A DNA stretch of 51,408 nucleotides, taken from the NCBI GenBank assembly GCA_949292335.1, contig CASEYY010000019.1, positions 1 through 51,408 of the forward strand, in the 5' to 3' direction. Each line of letters opens with the position of its first letter. Positions within the stretch are counted from its first letter, which is position 1. Source of the DNA: an uncultured Pseudomonadota bacterium (lineage in GTDB: Bacteria > Pseudomonadota > Alphaproteobacteria > RF32 > CAG-239). Positions 1-8,575 of this stretch are shown here, piece after piece. A program made the position numbers and the translations under genes. The notes under the pieces were generated by a model that searched no databases, was not told where the DNA came from, and saw only the letters and a program-made list of their open reading frames with translations.

Positions 1-39
1 AAAAAAGTTTTCTTATTATTTGCCTCATTCTCCACCGTT
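1..39. repeat. 39-bp direct repeat, copy 1
   Basis: The first 39 bases of the window recur exactly at 251-289. The left edge cannot be seen because the window begins inside or at the repeat, so the true unit may be longer. The two copies bracket about 211 bp that contain REP-like palindromes. Confidence 0.85.
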
Positions 40-82
40 TTGTTATCCTTTGTGGTCATTCTCGGGCATGTTTTTCTTTACC

Positions 83-110
83 GTCATTCTCGGGCTTGTC
101 CCGAGAATCT
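83..110 (+). repeat. REP-like palindrome, forward copy
   Basis: A 9-bp perfect stem (ATTCTCGGG at 86-94 with CCCGAGAAT at 100-108) with loop CTTGT. A 13-base half copy, GTCATTCTCGGGC, lies at 55-67. An inverted relative is at 138-165. The layout resembles intergenic REP/BIME elements. Confidence 0.75.
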
Positions 111-137
111 AATGAAGCAATGTGACAATAGCTTATG

Positions 138-165
138 AGACCCTCGGAACAAGTCCGAGGGTGAC
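138..165 (-). repeat. REP-like palindrome, inverted copy
   Basis: Stem ACCCTCGGA (140-148) with TCCGAGGGT (154-162) and loop ACAAG, the reverse complement of the loop in the copy at 83-110. Read on the minus strand it aligns end to end with that copy, and the differences in the stem are compensated on both arms, so the hairpin is preserved. Confidence 0.75.
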
Positions 166-250
166 ATTAAAACGGCGTATAATGGGCAACTAATACAGAA
201 ACCTCTTTTAAGGCTGGGTCATGTACCGCCAGTACACTCCCGTCGCCTTA

Positions 251-289
251 AAAAAAGTTTTCTTATTATTTGCCTCATTCTCCACCGTT
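251..289. repeat. 39-bp direct repeat, copy 2
   Basis: Exact second copy of bases 1-39, lying just beyond the 3' end of the TPR lipoprotein gene, whose stop is at 306 on the minus strand. After the copy the sequences diverge at once (tttg after copy 1, gggg after copy 2). No coding function is supported here; a 60-codon plus-strand frame at 221-403 crosses the repeat and runs antisense into the TPR gene. Confidence 0.85.
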
Positions 290-305
290 GGGGATGGTAA
301 AATCC

Positions 306-2105
306 TTACAATTTTACGGAAGACGACTTGCCGGTCTTGCGAATCTTTTGAATGGTTTGCTCTATCATCTCTTTGTCATAACTTAATTCCGGCACATCTT
401 TGAGACCCTTATTAAGCTTTTGTTTGGTCGCTTTCGGGTTAAGCTCTCCGGTGTCATCTTTTAATTGCAACGAATGTTGCCACTGAAAACGAGCTTCGTT
501 CTTGCGACCGGCTAACCAATAGGCATCACCTAAATGGGAGTTGATTACCGCCGATGACGGATATATATCAGCCGCTTTTTCCAAATATTTGAGCGACATA
601 TTATAATAACCTAAGTTGTATAAGGCAAAGCCTAAACTATCATTTATGTTGGGATCAAACGGTGCTTGGTTATACGCCGATACTATCATTTCAAATGCTT
701 CGTTTACTTTTTTGCCTTGCTTTATCCAACTGTATCCAATGTGATTTAATACCAAAAAATGACGATTTATGTTGTAGGCTTTGAGTAGATATTCTTCAGC
801 TTCTTCCATTTGCCCCATCCGCTCCAGCGAAATCCCTTTGGCATAGTATAAAACCCACAAAGTTACATTGTTGTCTGCCATCGCTATGGCTTTGTCATAA
901 TAGGATATCGCTTCGGTATAACGTCCATTTAGACGCAAAACATCACCAAGCTCCATATATATATTTATGTCATCATAATCTTCATTCAGACTTTCGAGCA
1001 ATATCTCCGCTCCTTTGTAGTCATCTTGCTTGATCAGGTTGCGGGCTTTTTTTAATTGTGCCGGATAGTAGGCTATGTCGCCGGATTTTATACTGTCATA
1101 TATTCTATTTGCATCTTCGTACATCCCTCGTGATTCAAAAATATCCGCCATTAATATTTTGGCCGTGTGATAGTCGGGATTCATGTATATGGTCAAAGAA
1201 GTATAGAGGTGTGCAACATCAAGCATCTCATCTTGATAAAAAGAGGAGGCTATCGCAAATAAAGCTTCGGCCGCTCCGATTTGTGCATTGTTTAATATGG
1301 CTTGCGTGTTATCTGTTTGGGCTTGATTTACCTTGTTGCGTAGCGAACTTAAAAGATTGTCCAAATATTGACCGTTAACCATTGTGTTCATCATGACAAC
1401 GGCCTTGTCTTTTTGACCGTTGCGGATGTAAAAATTGGTAATCAATTCAAGCATCCGGACCGAAATTTCACCGTTCTTGTCGGCTAACATCTTTTCATAT
1501 GCTTTTTCGGCCTCGGCCGTGTGATTAAAATAATCTAAAAGCATAGCTCGTTGTTGATTGTATAGATGAATGAGATTCTTGTCTTTTTTTAACTTCTTAA
1601 GCTCGGTAAAAGCTTTGTTTTCTTCTTTGAGACCGGCATAGTTCCATGCATTGATAACCGGTACCATGAGCGAACTGTAGGTAGGATCTTTTATGCGCTC
1701 GGTGGCCGATATGGAGGCTTGATAATCGCCGTTATGAAGCTTTTGGGAGGCAACAATAATATAGGCAAAATTGTCGTCAGTGTTTAATGATATGGCTTTG
1801 TCGGCATAAACGGAAGCTTCTTCAATCCGACCTTTCGAGGCTAGTAAAATGTATAGACGACTAACCAAATCTATGTTTTCGGGATCTTGCTCGCTGGCAA
1901 TCTTGTAGTAATCGGCCGCGTCATCATAGTCTTTTCGAATCTGAGCAACCATGCCGGATAAATATGCTCCGTATGAGTTGGAATTGAGAGAAGATGCCAT
2001 CGGTTCTTGCGGAACCGCAACTTTGTGCTCGTTCACAATCGGCGAACAAGATATAAACAGAGCCGTCGAAACCATTAATATTGATAAAAAACTTATTTTG
2101 CTCAT
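306..2105 (-). CDS. TPR-repeat outer-membrane-type lipoprotein
   Basis: 599-aa protein with an N-terminal lipoprotein signal: a hydrophobic stretch followed by a lipobox ending FISC, so lipidation is expected at Cys20. Most of the rest is tandem helix-turn-helix units of TPR type, for example segments reading LGDVLRLNGRYTEAISYYDKA and LGDAYWLAGRKNEARFQWQ, with repeats running from about residue 40 to 570. TPR lipoproteins usually act as scaffolds for envelope assembly or secretion; no partner can be named from the sequence. The start ATG at 2105 is the one that gives a proper signal peptide. The gene is transcribed divergently from the uracil-DNA glycosylase gene, with about 150 bp of AT-rich sequence between them that can hold both promoters. 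Confidence 0.85.
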   Translation of the reverse strand: MSKISFLSILMVSTALFISCSPIVNEHKVAVPQEPMASSLNSNSYGAYLSGMVAQIRKDYDDAADYYKIASEQDPENIDLVSRLYILLASKGRIEEASVYADKAISLNTDDNFAYIIVASQKLHNGDYQASISATERIKDPTYSSLMVPVINAWNYAGLKEENKAFTELKKLKKDKNLIHLYNQQRAMLLDYFNHTAEAEKAYEKMLADKNGEISVRMLELITNFYIRNGQKDKAVVMMNTMVNGQYLDNLLSSLRNKVNQAQTDNTQAILNNAQIGAAEALFAIASSFYQDEMLDVAHLYTSLTIYMNPDYHTAKILMADIFESRGMYEDANRIYDSIKSGDIAYYPAQLKKARNLIKQDDYKGAEILLESLNEDYDDINIYMELGDVLRLNGRYTEAISYYDKAIAMADNNVTLWVLYYAKGISLERMGQMEEAEEYLLKAYNINRHFLVLNHIGYSWIKQGKKVNEAFEMIVSAYNQAPFDPNINDSLGFALYNLGYYNMSLKYLEKAADIYPSSAVINSHLGDAYWLAGRKNEARFQWQHSLQLKDDTGELNPKATKQKLNKGLKDVPELSYDKEMIEQTIQKIRKTGKSSSVKL

Positions 2106-2261
2106 TGCCTGATTTTCTCGTAACCCTATGAGTACTTAACAACTGTGTCATTATTACAGAACTTTTATAATCATACAACATCTTTATAAATATATCATTA
2201 AATTTGTGCAAATAAATGTTTGTTCTTGCTTATAATCAATATTTGGCTTAAATTCTTGCGT

Positions 2262-3035
2262 ATGAACGATAATATGCTAGGTGTGAAAGAGTGTTTGGAG
2301 TTTTATATCAGTGCCGGAGTAGATGTTACTTGCGGCAATGTGTCCGGTGTGTACCTGAACTCACCTCCGGAAGAAAAAATCGAGACCCAAAAAACTAAAA
2401 TCCCTTATACCGCTGCCGTCGCCGGAGTCGAATCCGTTAAAGCCGCCACGGCTTTGTGTCAAAATGCCGCTTCTATTCAAGAACTTAAAAAAATTGTCGA
2501 AAATTTCGAGGGATGTGCCCTGAAATATAATGCCAAAAATACCGTCATCGGTGACGGTAATCCTAATGCCAAAATAATGTTTATCGGCGAAGCTCCCGGT
2601 GCCGAAGAAGATATGGTCGGTAAGGCCTTTGTCGGCAAAAGCGGTCAACTCTTGAATAAAATATTGGCCGCTATCGGTTTAGACAGAGATCATTGCTATA
2701 TTTGCAATATCTTACCTTGGCGTCCGCCGGGAAATCGTGCCCCGTCAGATGCCGAAATTGCCGTCTGTCTGCCTTTTTTGAAAAAACAAATCGAAATCGT
2801 TAGGCCTGATTATATTTTTACTTTGGGTGCCGTCGCGGCTAATTCGCTTTTGCAAATGTCCGAAACCGTTTCCAAACTCAGAGGTAAATGGATGGAATAT
2901 ACTGCTGATGACGGCAGAAATATCAAAGTTATGGTCGGTTATCATCCGGCTTATCTGTTGCGAACACCCGCTCAAAAAGCTAAAATGTGGGCCGATATAC
3001 TGCGACTCAAATCCGAAATTGAAAAAAACAATTAA
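2262..3035 (+). CDS. Uracil-DNA glycosylase, family 4-like
   Basis: About 257 aa from ATG 2262; an in-frame ATG 14 codons earlier (2220) would add a hydrophobic MFLLIINIW stretch and is less likely. The protein removes uracil from DNA in base-excision repair. Recognisable segments are the family-4 catalytic motif GEAPGAEED, the following [12 protein letters not shown], the [14 protein letters not shown] segment, and HPAYLL near the C-terminus, which corresponds to the leucine-loop motif. Only one cysteine (GCALK) precedes the catalytic motif, where iron-sulfur members normally show a cysteine pair, so cluster binding is uncertain. The first ~80 residues are poorly conserved-looking, as in alphaproteobacterial members. 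It stands alone, followed by an AT-rich gap and a secreted-protein gene. Confidence 0.88.
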   Translation: MNDNMLGVKECLEFYISAGVDVTCGNVSGVYLNSPPEEKIETQKTKIPYTAAVAGVESVKAATALCQNAASIQELKKIVENFEGCALKYNAKNTVIGDGNPNAKIMFIGEAPGAEEDMVGKAFVGKSGQLLNKILAAIGLDRDHCYICNILPWRPPGNRAPSDAEIAVCLPFLKKQIEIVRPDYIFTLGAVAANSLLQMSETVSKLRGKWMEYTADDGRNIKVMVGYHPAYLLRTPAQKAKMWADILRLKSEIEKNN

Positions 3036-3132
3036 CAAGATGGCATTTTTTTTAATATTTAATGGTTTTTTAGATTTTTTCTTGTATGATATCCATAATG
3101 ATTTTTTTTATTGTTAGGGAGTTGACGAAAAT

Positions 3133-3903
3133 ATGATTAATGGGCTTAATTCGTTTGTAAAGTTTTTGGGCGTGTCGGCCGCCGTAATGTTAATTAATCC
3201 GGTAGTGGCCGCCGAACCGGAACAAGATGGCGGTATCGGTGAAATCTTGTTTAAAATTCACGATGTCGTTCCCGAAAAAAATGCCGACGGTAAAGTGTTG
3301 CATTGCAATATCGGGGCAACATTCTTTAATCGTACAAATTCCGATGTCTCAAATATGTCTATCACTTTGCGTTGGGAAGATGAAGTCGTCTCCGATATGA
3401 TCGATATGGAAGAAAGAGAAGATAAAGAAAAAAGAAGAACTGCTCCCAGAGCTGCCCGCTCCAGATATTCTACCGCCAGCTTTAATTCTAAAACTATTGA
3501 TCTTAATGTTAAGTTGCCGCCGATTAAATCTATGCAACAAATATCAATGAAAACCCAAGTCGATACCGACAGATGTTTCCTCTTGCTTAATGATATGGAA
3601 GTGGCGGTGAATAATTGCGGTACTCTCGCTATGAACGGAAAAGCCGGAAAAGATGAATGTGCCAATATCTTTCAATATGTCAGCCCGAAAATGCCGGAAT
3701 ATTATACCGAATTTAAAGAAACTTCCTATGATAAACAAATCGTTATCGAGGACGAGGAAATGGCAAATATCAGAAAAGAAGTGGATAAAATGTTTGCCGA
3801 TGCTTCCGCTACCATTGAAAGTATCACAACCAAAGAGGAAACGAGTGAAACTTCCGAAAATAAAACTGAAACTTCCGCAACTGCCGAAAATGAGGGAAAA
3901 TAG
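3133..3903 (+). CDS. Secreted protein with four-cysteine module (paralogue of the next gene)
   Basis: 256 aa with a signal peptide (hydrophobic core, cleavage probably near VVAA-EP at residue 27). The product is not recognised. The mature part holds a module with four cysteines in the order LHC-N, DRCF, NNCG and DECAN, which aligns with the C-terminal half of the next protein (AGCN, DGCY, NRCR, AECAN). Two disulfides in the periplasm are therefore plausible. The C-terminus is low-complexity and Glu/Thr-rich. A GGGAG-like ribosome binding site precedes the ATG. It directly abuts the next gene, and the lytic transglycosylase follows, so the three probably form an operon acting on or near the cell wall; that role is inference. 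Confidence 0.8.
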   Translation: MINGLNSFVKFLGVSAAVMLINPVVAAEPEQDGGIGEILFKIHDVVPEKNADGKVLHCNIGATFFNRTNSDVSNMSITLRWEDEVVSDMIDMEEREDKEKRRTAPRAARSRYSTASFNSKTIDLNVKLPPIKSMQQISMKTQVDTDRCFLLLNDMEVAVNNCGTLAMNGKAGKDECANIFQYVSPKMPEYYTEFKETSYDKQIVIEDEEMANIRKEVDKMFADASATIESITTKEETSETSENKTETSATAENEGK

Positions 3904-4674
3904 TTGAAAAAGCCGTTTAAGTCATATCTCTTGTGCGGAACCGCGGGCGTCGTGGGATGCCTGGTCGCATCTTGGGCTGTGGCTCAAACTTTTTCTCCGG
4001 GAGCTTTGTCTGCTCCGCAAAAAGTGGCTCCGGCCATGAAGTTGCCTGCCTCAGAGCCCAAAAAAGAAACTCAACCCGAAATCTTGGAAGGCACTATTGC
4101 CGATGTGCAAAACGCTTTCGTGACCAATAGTGAGGAAAGGGTGAACCCGGAGGATTTGTTTAATGCTAAAATGCGGCTGGGCGATGTTGCTCCGAAACAA
4201 ACTTTAACCCCAAAAACCGAAACAAAAGAGGAGGATATCTTTATTCCCGAAGGTGAACTCTATCGCCTTAATACTCCGACAAAGGACGGCTCGGTACGCG
4301 GGGGACAGGCTTTTGTCGAGGTCGATGAAAAAGGCAGAATGAAAAAAGCTTCAAATATCTTTCTGTTCTATGATCAATTTGAAATTACCAACTATTTGTC
4401 TTCTTCTGCCGGATGTAATGTCAGATTTAATTTGTTGTCTAATTTAGATCAGAAAATTACTAATTTGGATGTGAAACTGGTGTGGCCAGGTTTGACGACA
4501 ACCCTATCTTTTTCCAATGTTTCACCGAATACGCAGACCTATTATAATTATGCCCTTATCGGTGACGGGTGTTATAATATGGATAAGGCTCCGAATATTA
4601 TCGTCAATCGCTGCCGGGTTAAGGGTATGACTGCGGCCGAGTGTGCCAATAAAATAATCTGGTTGTCAAAATAA
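3904..4674 (+). CDS. Secreted protein with four-cysteine module, TTG start
   Basis: 256 aa, starting at TTG 3904 immediately after the upstream stop. GAGGG seven bases before it is the likely ribosome binding site, and the resulting N-terminus (MKKPFKSYLLCG, then a hydrophobic core ending WAVAQ) is a good signal peptide. Residues ~30-120 are Pro/Lys/Glu-rich linker. Residues ~150-256 carry the same Cys pattern as the upstream protein (AGCN, DGCY, NRCR, AECAN) and a matching strand segment, ITNLDVKLVW against VSNMSITLRW. No catalytic motif is visible. Four bases separate it from the lytic transglycosylase gene, which suggests co-translation. Function unknown; a cell-envelope accessory role is inferred only from position. 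Confidence 0.8.
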   Translation: MKKPFKSYLLCGTAGVVGCLVASWAVAQTFSPGALSAPQKVAPAMKLPASEPKKETQPEILEGTIADVQNAFVTNSEERVNPEDLFNAKMRLGDVAPKQTLTPKTETKEEDIFIPEGELYRLNTPTKDGSVRGGQAFVEVDEKGRMKKASNIFLFYDQFEITNYLSSSAGCNVRFNLLSNLDQKITNLDVKLVWPGLTTTLSFSNVSPNTQTYYNYALIGDGCYNMDKAPNIIVNRCRVKGMTAAECANKIIWLSK

Positions 4675-4678
4675 GACG

Positions 4679-6424
4679 ATGAAATGTTATGACATTTTTG
4701 CTATATTCCTCTTTGTGATTGGCCTCGGATGGGCTCAAAATTTGGCGGCGGAAATTAATGTTTTGACACCGGAAGTGTATGACAGAATTACCGAAAAGTT
4801 CGATTTATCAAAGAGCGATATTAAAAAATATAAGCAACTGTTTGGCTACATTGAAGAAGCGGATTTTGAAAATGTCGAGCGGCTGGTCCCGAGAATCGAT
4901 AATCAGATTTTGCTCGGGCATGTGTTGGCCGAAAAATATTTGCATACCAAGTACAAAACTTCTTGCGAAGAACTGGTGGATTGGCTGCTTAGTTATGAGG
5001 ATTTTCCGCAGGCAAAAAGGCTTTATCGTCTGAGCCAACGCAAAAAATGTGCATACATACAAGGTGAAAAAAATCTTGAAACAGAGGTTGATGAAACCAA
5101 AAAAATATCTCTGAAATATCTGGAAAAGTTGGGAAAAAACGACCGTAATTTTTTGGTCAAACAGAGCAAAAAATTTCGCTCGTATATAGCCAGAGGTAAA
5201 ACTTTGCCGGCAAGGCAAATCTTGGAAAATCAAAGATTTCAAAAATTAGCACCCAAGCCTTATTGGGATGGATTGGCCGCAACTTTGGCTTTGAAATATT
5301 TGGTGGACAATTATGATAAAAAGGCTTTGGAATGGGCGGTGAAAGCTTCAAAAAGACATAATTCTGGTACGGCAACCTGGGTGGCCGGTTTGGCTTCGTG
5401 GAAATTAAAAAATTATAAAAAGGCGGCAAGCTATTTTGCCAGATTGGGAAATTCTAAAAATTCGGATGAGTGGTTGGTAGCTGCCGGTGCTTTTTGGGCG
5501 GCAAGGGCGTATGAGAAAACCGGAAATACCATAAAGGCTCAGGAAATGTTGAAACAGGCGGCAAAATATAAGTATACTTTTTACGGAATACTAGCCGCGT
5601 ATAAACTTAGCGGTAATTTGGATTTTGCTTTTGATGATGACAGCTATATTAATGACTTTGATACTTATGATTATATTGATGAAATTACACAATCGGAAGC
5701 TATGGTCAGATTTTTGCTCTTGATTGAAATTGAGCAGAAGGAGTTGGCAGAGAGAGAAATTTGGAATGTGTATGAGAACTTGAGCGATAAGCAAAAAGAA
5801 GCGGTGATTCTTATTGCAACACAAGAAGGAATGCATTCGTTGGTGATTGCCATTGCCAGAAGCAAGAGGGAAGCACTGCCGGCCGGAAAATATGATAAAG
5901 AGCTTTATCCGTTGCCAAAGTGGTATGATGAGCAAGAGCTAAAAGTTGACGAGGCTTTGGTGCTGGCTTTAATCAGGCAGGAATCGGCATTTAAGGATAA
6001 TGCAACCAGCAGAGCCGGTGCTCGCGGATTGATGCAGCTGATGCCGAATACGGCATATCATGTCAGCGGTGATAAGTCGGTAAAGCAAGATAAGGATAAA
6101 TTGCTCAATCCGGAATACAATTTGCAGCTGGGGCAGATGTATGTGGACTATTTGTTAAACAAGCCGTTTATTGAGGGAAATTTGTTTTATATGCTGACGG
6201 CTTATAACGGCGGACCGAGCAATCTGGTAAAATGGCAAAAAAATGCTAAGTATAATGGCGATTCGTTGCTGTTTATTGAGGTAATACCGGCGGCAGAAAC
6301 CAGAATTTATATCGAAAGAGTGATGGCAAATTATTGGATTTATAATTTGCGGTTTGGCAAGCCTAACAAAACTTTGGAGCAGATTGCCGATGGTAAATGG
6401 CCGGTGATTGAAAGAGAAGAGTAA
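4679..6424 (+). CDS. Soluble lytic murein transglycosylase (Slt70-type)
   Basis: 581 aa with a signal peptide ending near NLAAE. The long helical N-terminal region (~30-410) corresponds to the superhelical ring of Slt70-like enzymes, and the C-terminal SLT domain starts near residue 425. Family motifs are present: RQESAF with the catalytic Glu at about residue 435, GARGLMQLMPNTA, the LGQMYVDYLL helix and LTAYNGGP. It cleaves the MurNAc-GlcNAc bond of peptidoglycan with 1,6-anhydro product formation in the periplasm. It is the third gene of a run with the two secreted four-cysteine proteins. Length is close to the usual ~600-650 aa, and nothing essential appears to be missing. Confidence 0.92.
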   Translation: MKCYDIFAIFLFVIGLGWAQNLAAEINVLTPEVYDRITEKFDLSKSDIKKYKQLFGYIEEADFENVERLVPRIDNQILLGHVLAEKYLHTKYKTSCEELVDWLLSYEDFPQAKRLYRLSQRKKCAYIQGEKNLETEVDETKKISLKYLEKLGKNDRNFLVKQSKKFRSYIARGKTLPARQILENQRFQKLAPKPYWDGLAATLALKYLVDNYDKKALEWAVKASKRHNSGTATWVAGLASWKLKNYKKAASYFARLGNSKNSDEWLVAAGAFWAARAYEKTGNTIKAQEMLKQAAKYKYTFYGILAAYKLSGNLDFAFDDDSYINDFDTYDYIDEITQSEAMVRFLLLIEIEQKELAEREIWNVYENLSDKQKEAVILIATQEGMHSLVIAIARSKREALPAGKYDKELYPLPKWYDEQELKVDEALVLALIRQESAFKDNATSRAGARGLMQLMPNTAYHVSGDKSVKQDKDKLLNPEYNLQLGQMYVDYLLNKPFIEGNLFYMLTAYNGGPSNLVKWQKNAKYNGDSLLFIEVIPAAETRIYIERVMANYWIYNLRFGKPNKTLEQIADGKWPVIEREE

Positions 6425-6433
6425 GTTTTTGTT

Positions 6434-6462
6434 TTGCTTATGGGCTAAATTTGTGATATAAT
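6434..6462 (+). promoter_or_regulatory. Putative sigma-70 promoter for the 129-aa membrane protein gene
   Basis: TTGCTT (6434-6439), 17-bp spacer, TATAAT (6457-6462). A start about 7 bases further on would leave only ~14 nt of leader before ATG 6484, with no Shine-Dalgarno. Confidence 0.5.
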
Positions 6463-6483
6463 GAAATTCTAAAAATTATAATT

Positions 6484-6873
6484 ATGGATAATATGTTGCT
6501 TTTGCTGCCGTATGCGTTATTGCTTATTGCAGCCGTTGTTACCCTGTTTGTTAAGGGTAATACCGTTAATAAAATTTTGGCCATCATCTTGTTTGTTGTT
6601 GGTATGTTTTGCATATCAGCCGAAAGCGGATGGTGGAGGTGTGGTTTTATTCTCTTGTCGGTTCTAATGGGGGCTGGCAGGGATGTTCCATACCACAATT
6701 CGGAAAAAATTGGGACCCCCGTCCACATGATAATGAGTACGGCTTTGTCCATACTCATTCTCATCAAGGTGGTCATTGCCGATTTTTTTGGCTTTGACCC
6801 ATTTTGGTGGATGATGGTTCCGGCATTGATCTTTGGTTTCTGCATGCCGTTTAATGCGGAAACCAAAGAATAA
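6484..6873 (+). CDS. Small integral membrane protein, unknown function
   Basis: 129 aa, largely hydrophobic, with about four predicted membrane segments (residues ~4-22, 28-45, 52-66, 84-125, the last region probably two helices). There is no recognisable motif. No Shine-Dalgarno precedes the ATG; the leader reads AAAAATTATAATT, as in several other unknown genes of the window. It has its own likely promoter at 6434-6462 and a strong bidirectional terminator behind it. The reverse-strand frame over the same bases (6438-6899) is an overlapping shadow with no better support. Confidence 0.6.
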   Translation: MDNMLLLLPYALLLIAAVVTLFVKGNTVNKILAIILFVVGMFCISAESGWWRCGFILLSVLMGAGRDVPYHNSEKIGTPVHMIMSTALSILILIKVVIADFFGFDPFWWMMVPALIFGFCMPFNAETKE

Positions 6874-6878
6874 AGAAA

Positions 6879-6922
6879 GGCCGCTTTTTGAGATTGCAAA
6901 ATCTTAAAAAGCGGTCTTTTTT
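6879..6922. terminator. Bidirectional terminator between membrane protein and cyclophilin genes
   Basis: A 17-bp stem (6879-6895 with 6900-6916, loop GCAA) followed by TCTTTTTT on the plus strand; the minus strand also ends in a broken T-run. It separates two convergent genes. Confidence 0.85.
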
Positions 6923-6943
6923 GGTGTTGGGGTATTTAATATT

Positions 6944-7555
6944 TTAAATATCGGCAACTACTACCATTGATATAATCTCATCGGGGTTTTTGACTTCGCC
7001 GTTGGCTCCGTCACCTTTTTTGATCATATCAACATATTCCATACCCGAAGTGACTTCGCCCCATACGGTGTATTGCCCGTCAAGCCACGGACAGTCGGCA
7101 AAGCAGATGAAAAATTGACTGTCGGCAGAATCAGGCATCATGGAACGAGCCATCGAAACCGTGCCGCGTTTGTGCGGGTTGCGGTTGAATTCGGCTTTTA
7201 ATTTTTTGCCCGAACCACCGGTTCCGGTACCGTAGGGGCATCCGGTCTGTGCCATAAAGCCGTCTATAACACGGTGAAATTTTAAGCCGTTATAAAATCC
7301 TTGGCGAACCAGCTCTTTAATTCTGGCGACATGGTTGGGAGCGGCATCAGGGTACATTTCAATTACCACATCGCCGTTTTTTAATTTCAAAACCAAAGCA
7401 TTTTCGGCGTCTTTGACTTTGTAGGAATGTTTTATCTTTTTGGATCTGGTCTTGCTTTGAGTGAGCTTTTTGGTATTGCCTTCGGCTAAACTCTTGGTCT
7501 TTTTGTCACTTATCTTTTTGGCTTCGGAATTTTTGATTTGTTTTACTTCTGACAT
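6944..7555 (-). CDS. Peptidyl-prolyl cis-trans isomerase, cyclophilin type
   Basis: 203 aa. Residues ~50-203 are a bacterial cyclophilin domain with the catalytic segment FHRVIDGFMAQTGCP, the following GTGTGGSG, and SQFFICF. It catalyses prolyl isomerisation during folding. There is no signal peptide; instead the first ~48 residues are very rich in Lys, Ser and Thr, an unusual basic extension that could bind nucleic acid or be disordered. AGGAGG lies eight bases before the ATG, so the start is secure and the extension is translated. It is probably monocistronic, since the upstream ligase gene ends about 70 bp before it. Confidence 0.9.
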   Translation of the reverse strand: MSEVKQIKNSEAKKISDKKTKSLAEGNTKKLTQSKTRSKKIKHSYKVKDAENALVLKLKNGDVVIEMYPDAAPNHVARIKELVRQGFYNGLKFHRVIDGFMAQTGCPYGTGTGGSGKKLKAEFNRNPHKRGTVSMARSMMPDSADSQFFICFADCPWLDGQYTVWGEVTSGMEYVDMIKKGDGANGEVKNPDEIISMVVVADI

Positions 7556-7624
7556 ATTTGCCTCCTAATCTTTTTGCTTCGTCTGATATTATATATAGGT
7601 ATCCAAAAGCCTAAATGCAAATTT

Positions 7625-8572
7625 TTAAGCCAAAACATAATCAACGCGTTGCTCGGCGGTTAATCCGGAAGGATATTTTTTATCAACCCGCTTAATTGCT
7701 TTTTTTAGTCCTAAGCCGTTGGCTATTTGAATGGCTAAGCCGGGGCGGGCGTTGAGTTCCAACATCATTGGGCCTTTTTGGGCGTCAAGCACAATATCGG
7801 CTCCGAAATATCCCAGTCCGGTCATTTCGTAAGCTTTGGCGGCTATCAGCAAATGTTCGCGCCACAAAGGTACGACAATTTTTCTTAAATCGGCTTTAGT
7901 GTCGGGGTGGTAGGTTATGGGCATGTTGTGTTGGACGGCTTTTTTGGTTTTGCCGGTTTTAATATCCAATCCTACTCCTACGGCACCTTGGTGCAGGTTA
8001 GCACGACCGCCGGATTCGGCTGTTGACAGGCGGCTCATCGCCATAATCGGATAACCCTTATAGACAATAACTCTGACATCGGGAACGCCTTGATAGCTGT
8101 AGTCCTTAAAAATGTCGGAAAAATGCACGACTTCTTCAACCAAAGCACTGTCGTAGCGACCGCCGAGCGAATACAAGCCACTTAAAATATTGGATATGTG
8201 TTGGTAAAGTTCGTTATAAGTCATGGTCTTGCCGGAGGGCAGGGTGAAAGAATTTGCTTCGTAGCCCTTAATTACCAACACTCCTTTGCCACCGGAGCCG
8301 TGTGAGGGCTTAACCACAAATTCGCTATGGTTCTCGACCATCTTTAAGATGTTTTTTACCTGAAATTGGTGCTCAATGACACCTATTAAATTGGGGGTAT
8401 TTACTCCGTATTGCAGAGCCAAGGCTTTGGTTTGAACCTTATCATCTACCAGAGGATATAGTCTGCGAGGATTATATTGGCTGATGATATGAAAGTTGCG
8501 AGCGTTCATGCCTAGTACGCCTTTGGCTCGTAACAGTTTGGGTGAGGTAAATTTCTTGAACCAATCAAACAT
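7625..8572 (-). CDS. RimK-like alpha-L-glutamate ligase family protein (ATP-grasp)
   Basis: 315 aa. An ATP-grasp fold is suggested by FVVKPSHGSGGKGVLVI (glycine-rich ATP loop), by DVRVIVYKGYPIMAMSRLS, and by the metal-binding end MLELNARPGLAIQIANG. It matches the RimK-related ligases encoded beside an inactive-transglutaminase/7TM protein. Such enzymes join an amino acid, typically glutamate, to a peptide or protein carboxylate using ATP; the substrate here is unknown. It is cytoplasmic. It is the last gene of a three-gene minus-strand operon, with its ATG three bases after the stop of the 7TM gene. Confidence 0.85.
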   Translation of the reverse strand: MFDWFKKFTSPKLLRAKGVLGMNARNFHIISQYNPRRLYPLVDDKVQTKALALQYGVNTPNLIGVIEHQFQVKNILKMVENHSEFVVKPSHGSGGKGVLVIKGYEANSFTLPSGKTMTYNELYQHISNILSGLYSLGGRYDSALVEEVVHFSDIFKDYSYQGVPDVRVIVYKGYPIMAMSRLSTAESGGRANLHQGAVGVGLDIKTGKTKKAVQHNMPITYHPDTKADLRKIVVPLWREHLLIAAKAYEMTGLGYFGADIVLDAQKGPMMLELNARPGLAIQIANGLGLKKAIKRVDKKYPSGLTAEQRVDYVLA

Positions 8573-8575
8573 TGT

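Noticed and set aside
221-403. 60-codon open frame at the start of the window
   Set aside because: It crosses the direct repeat and runs antisense into the end of the TPR gene; no ribosome binding site or family match.
6438-6899. Minus-strand 153-codon frame opposite the small membrane protein
   Set aside because: It reads through the terminator hairpin and lacks a ribosome binding site; the plus-strand frame has a promoter and membrane-protein composition.
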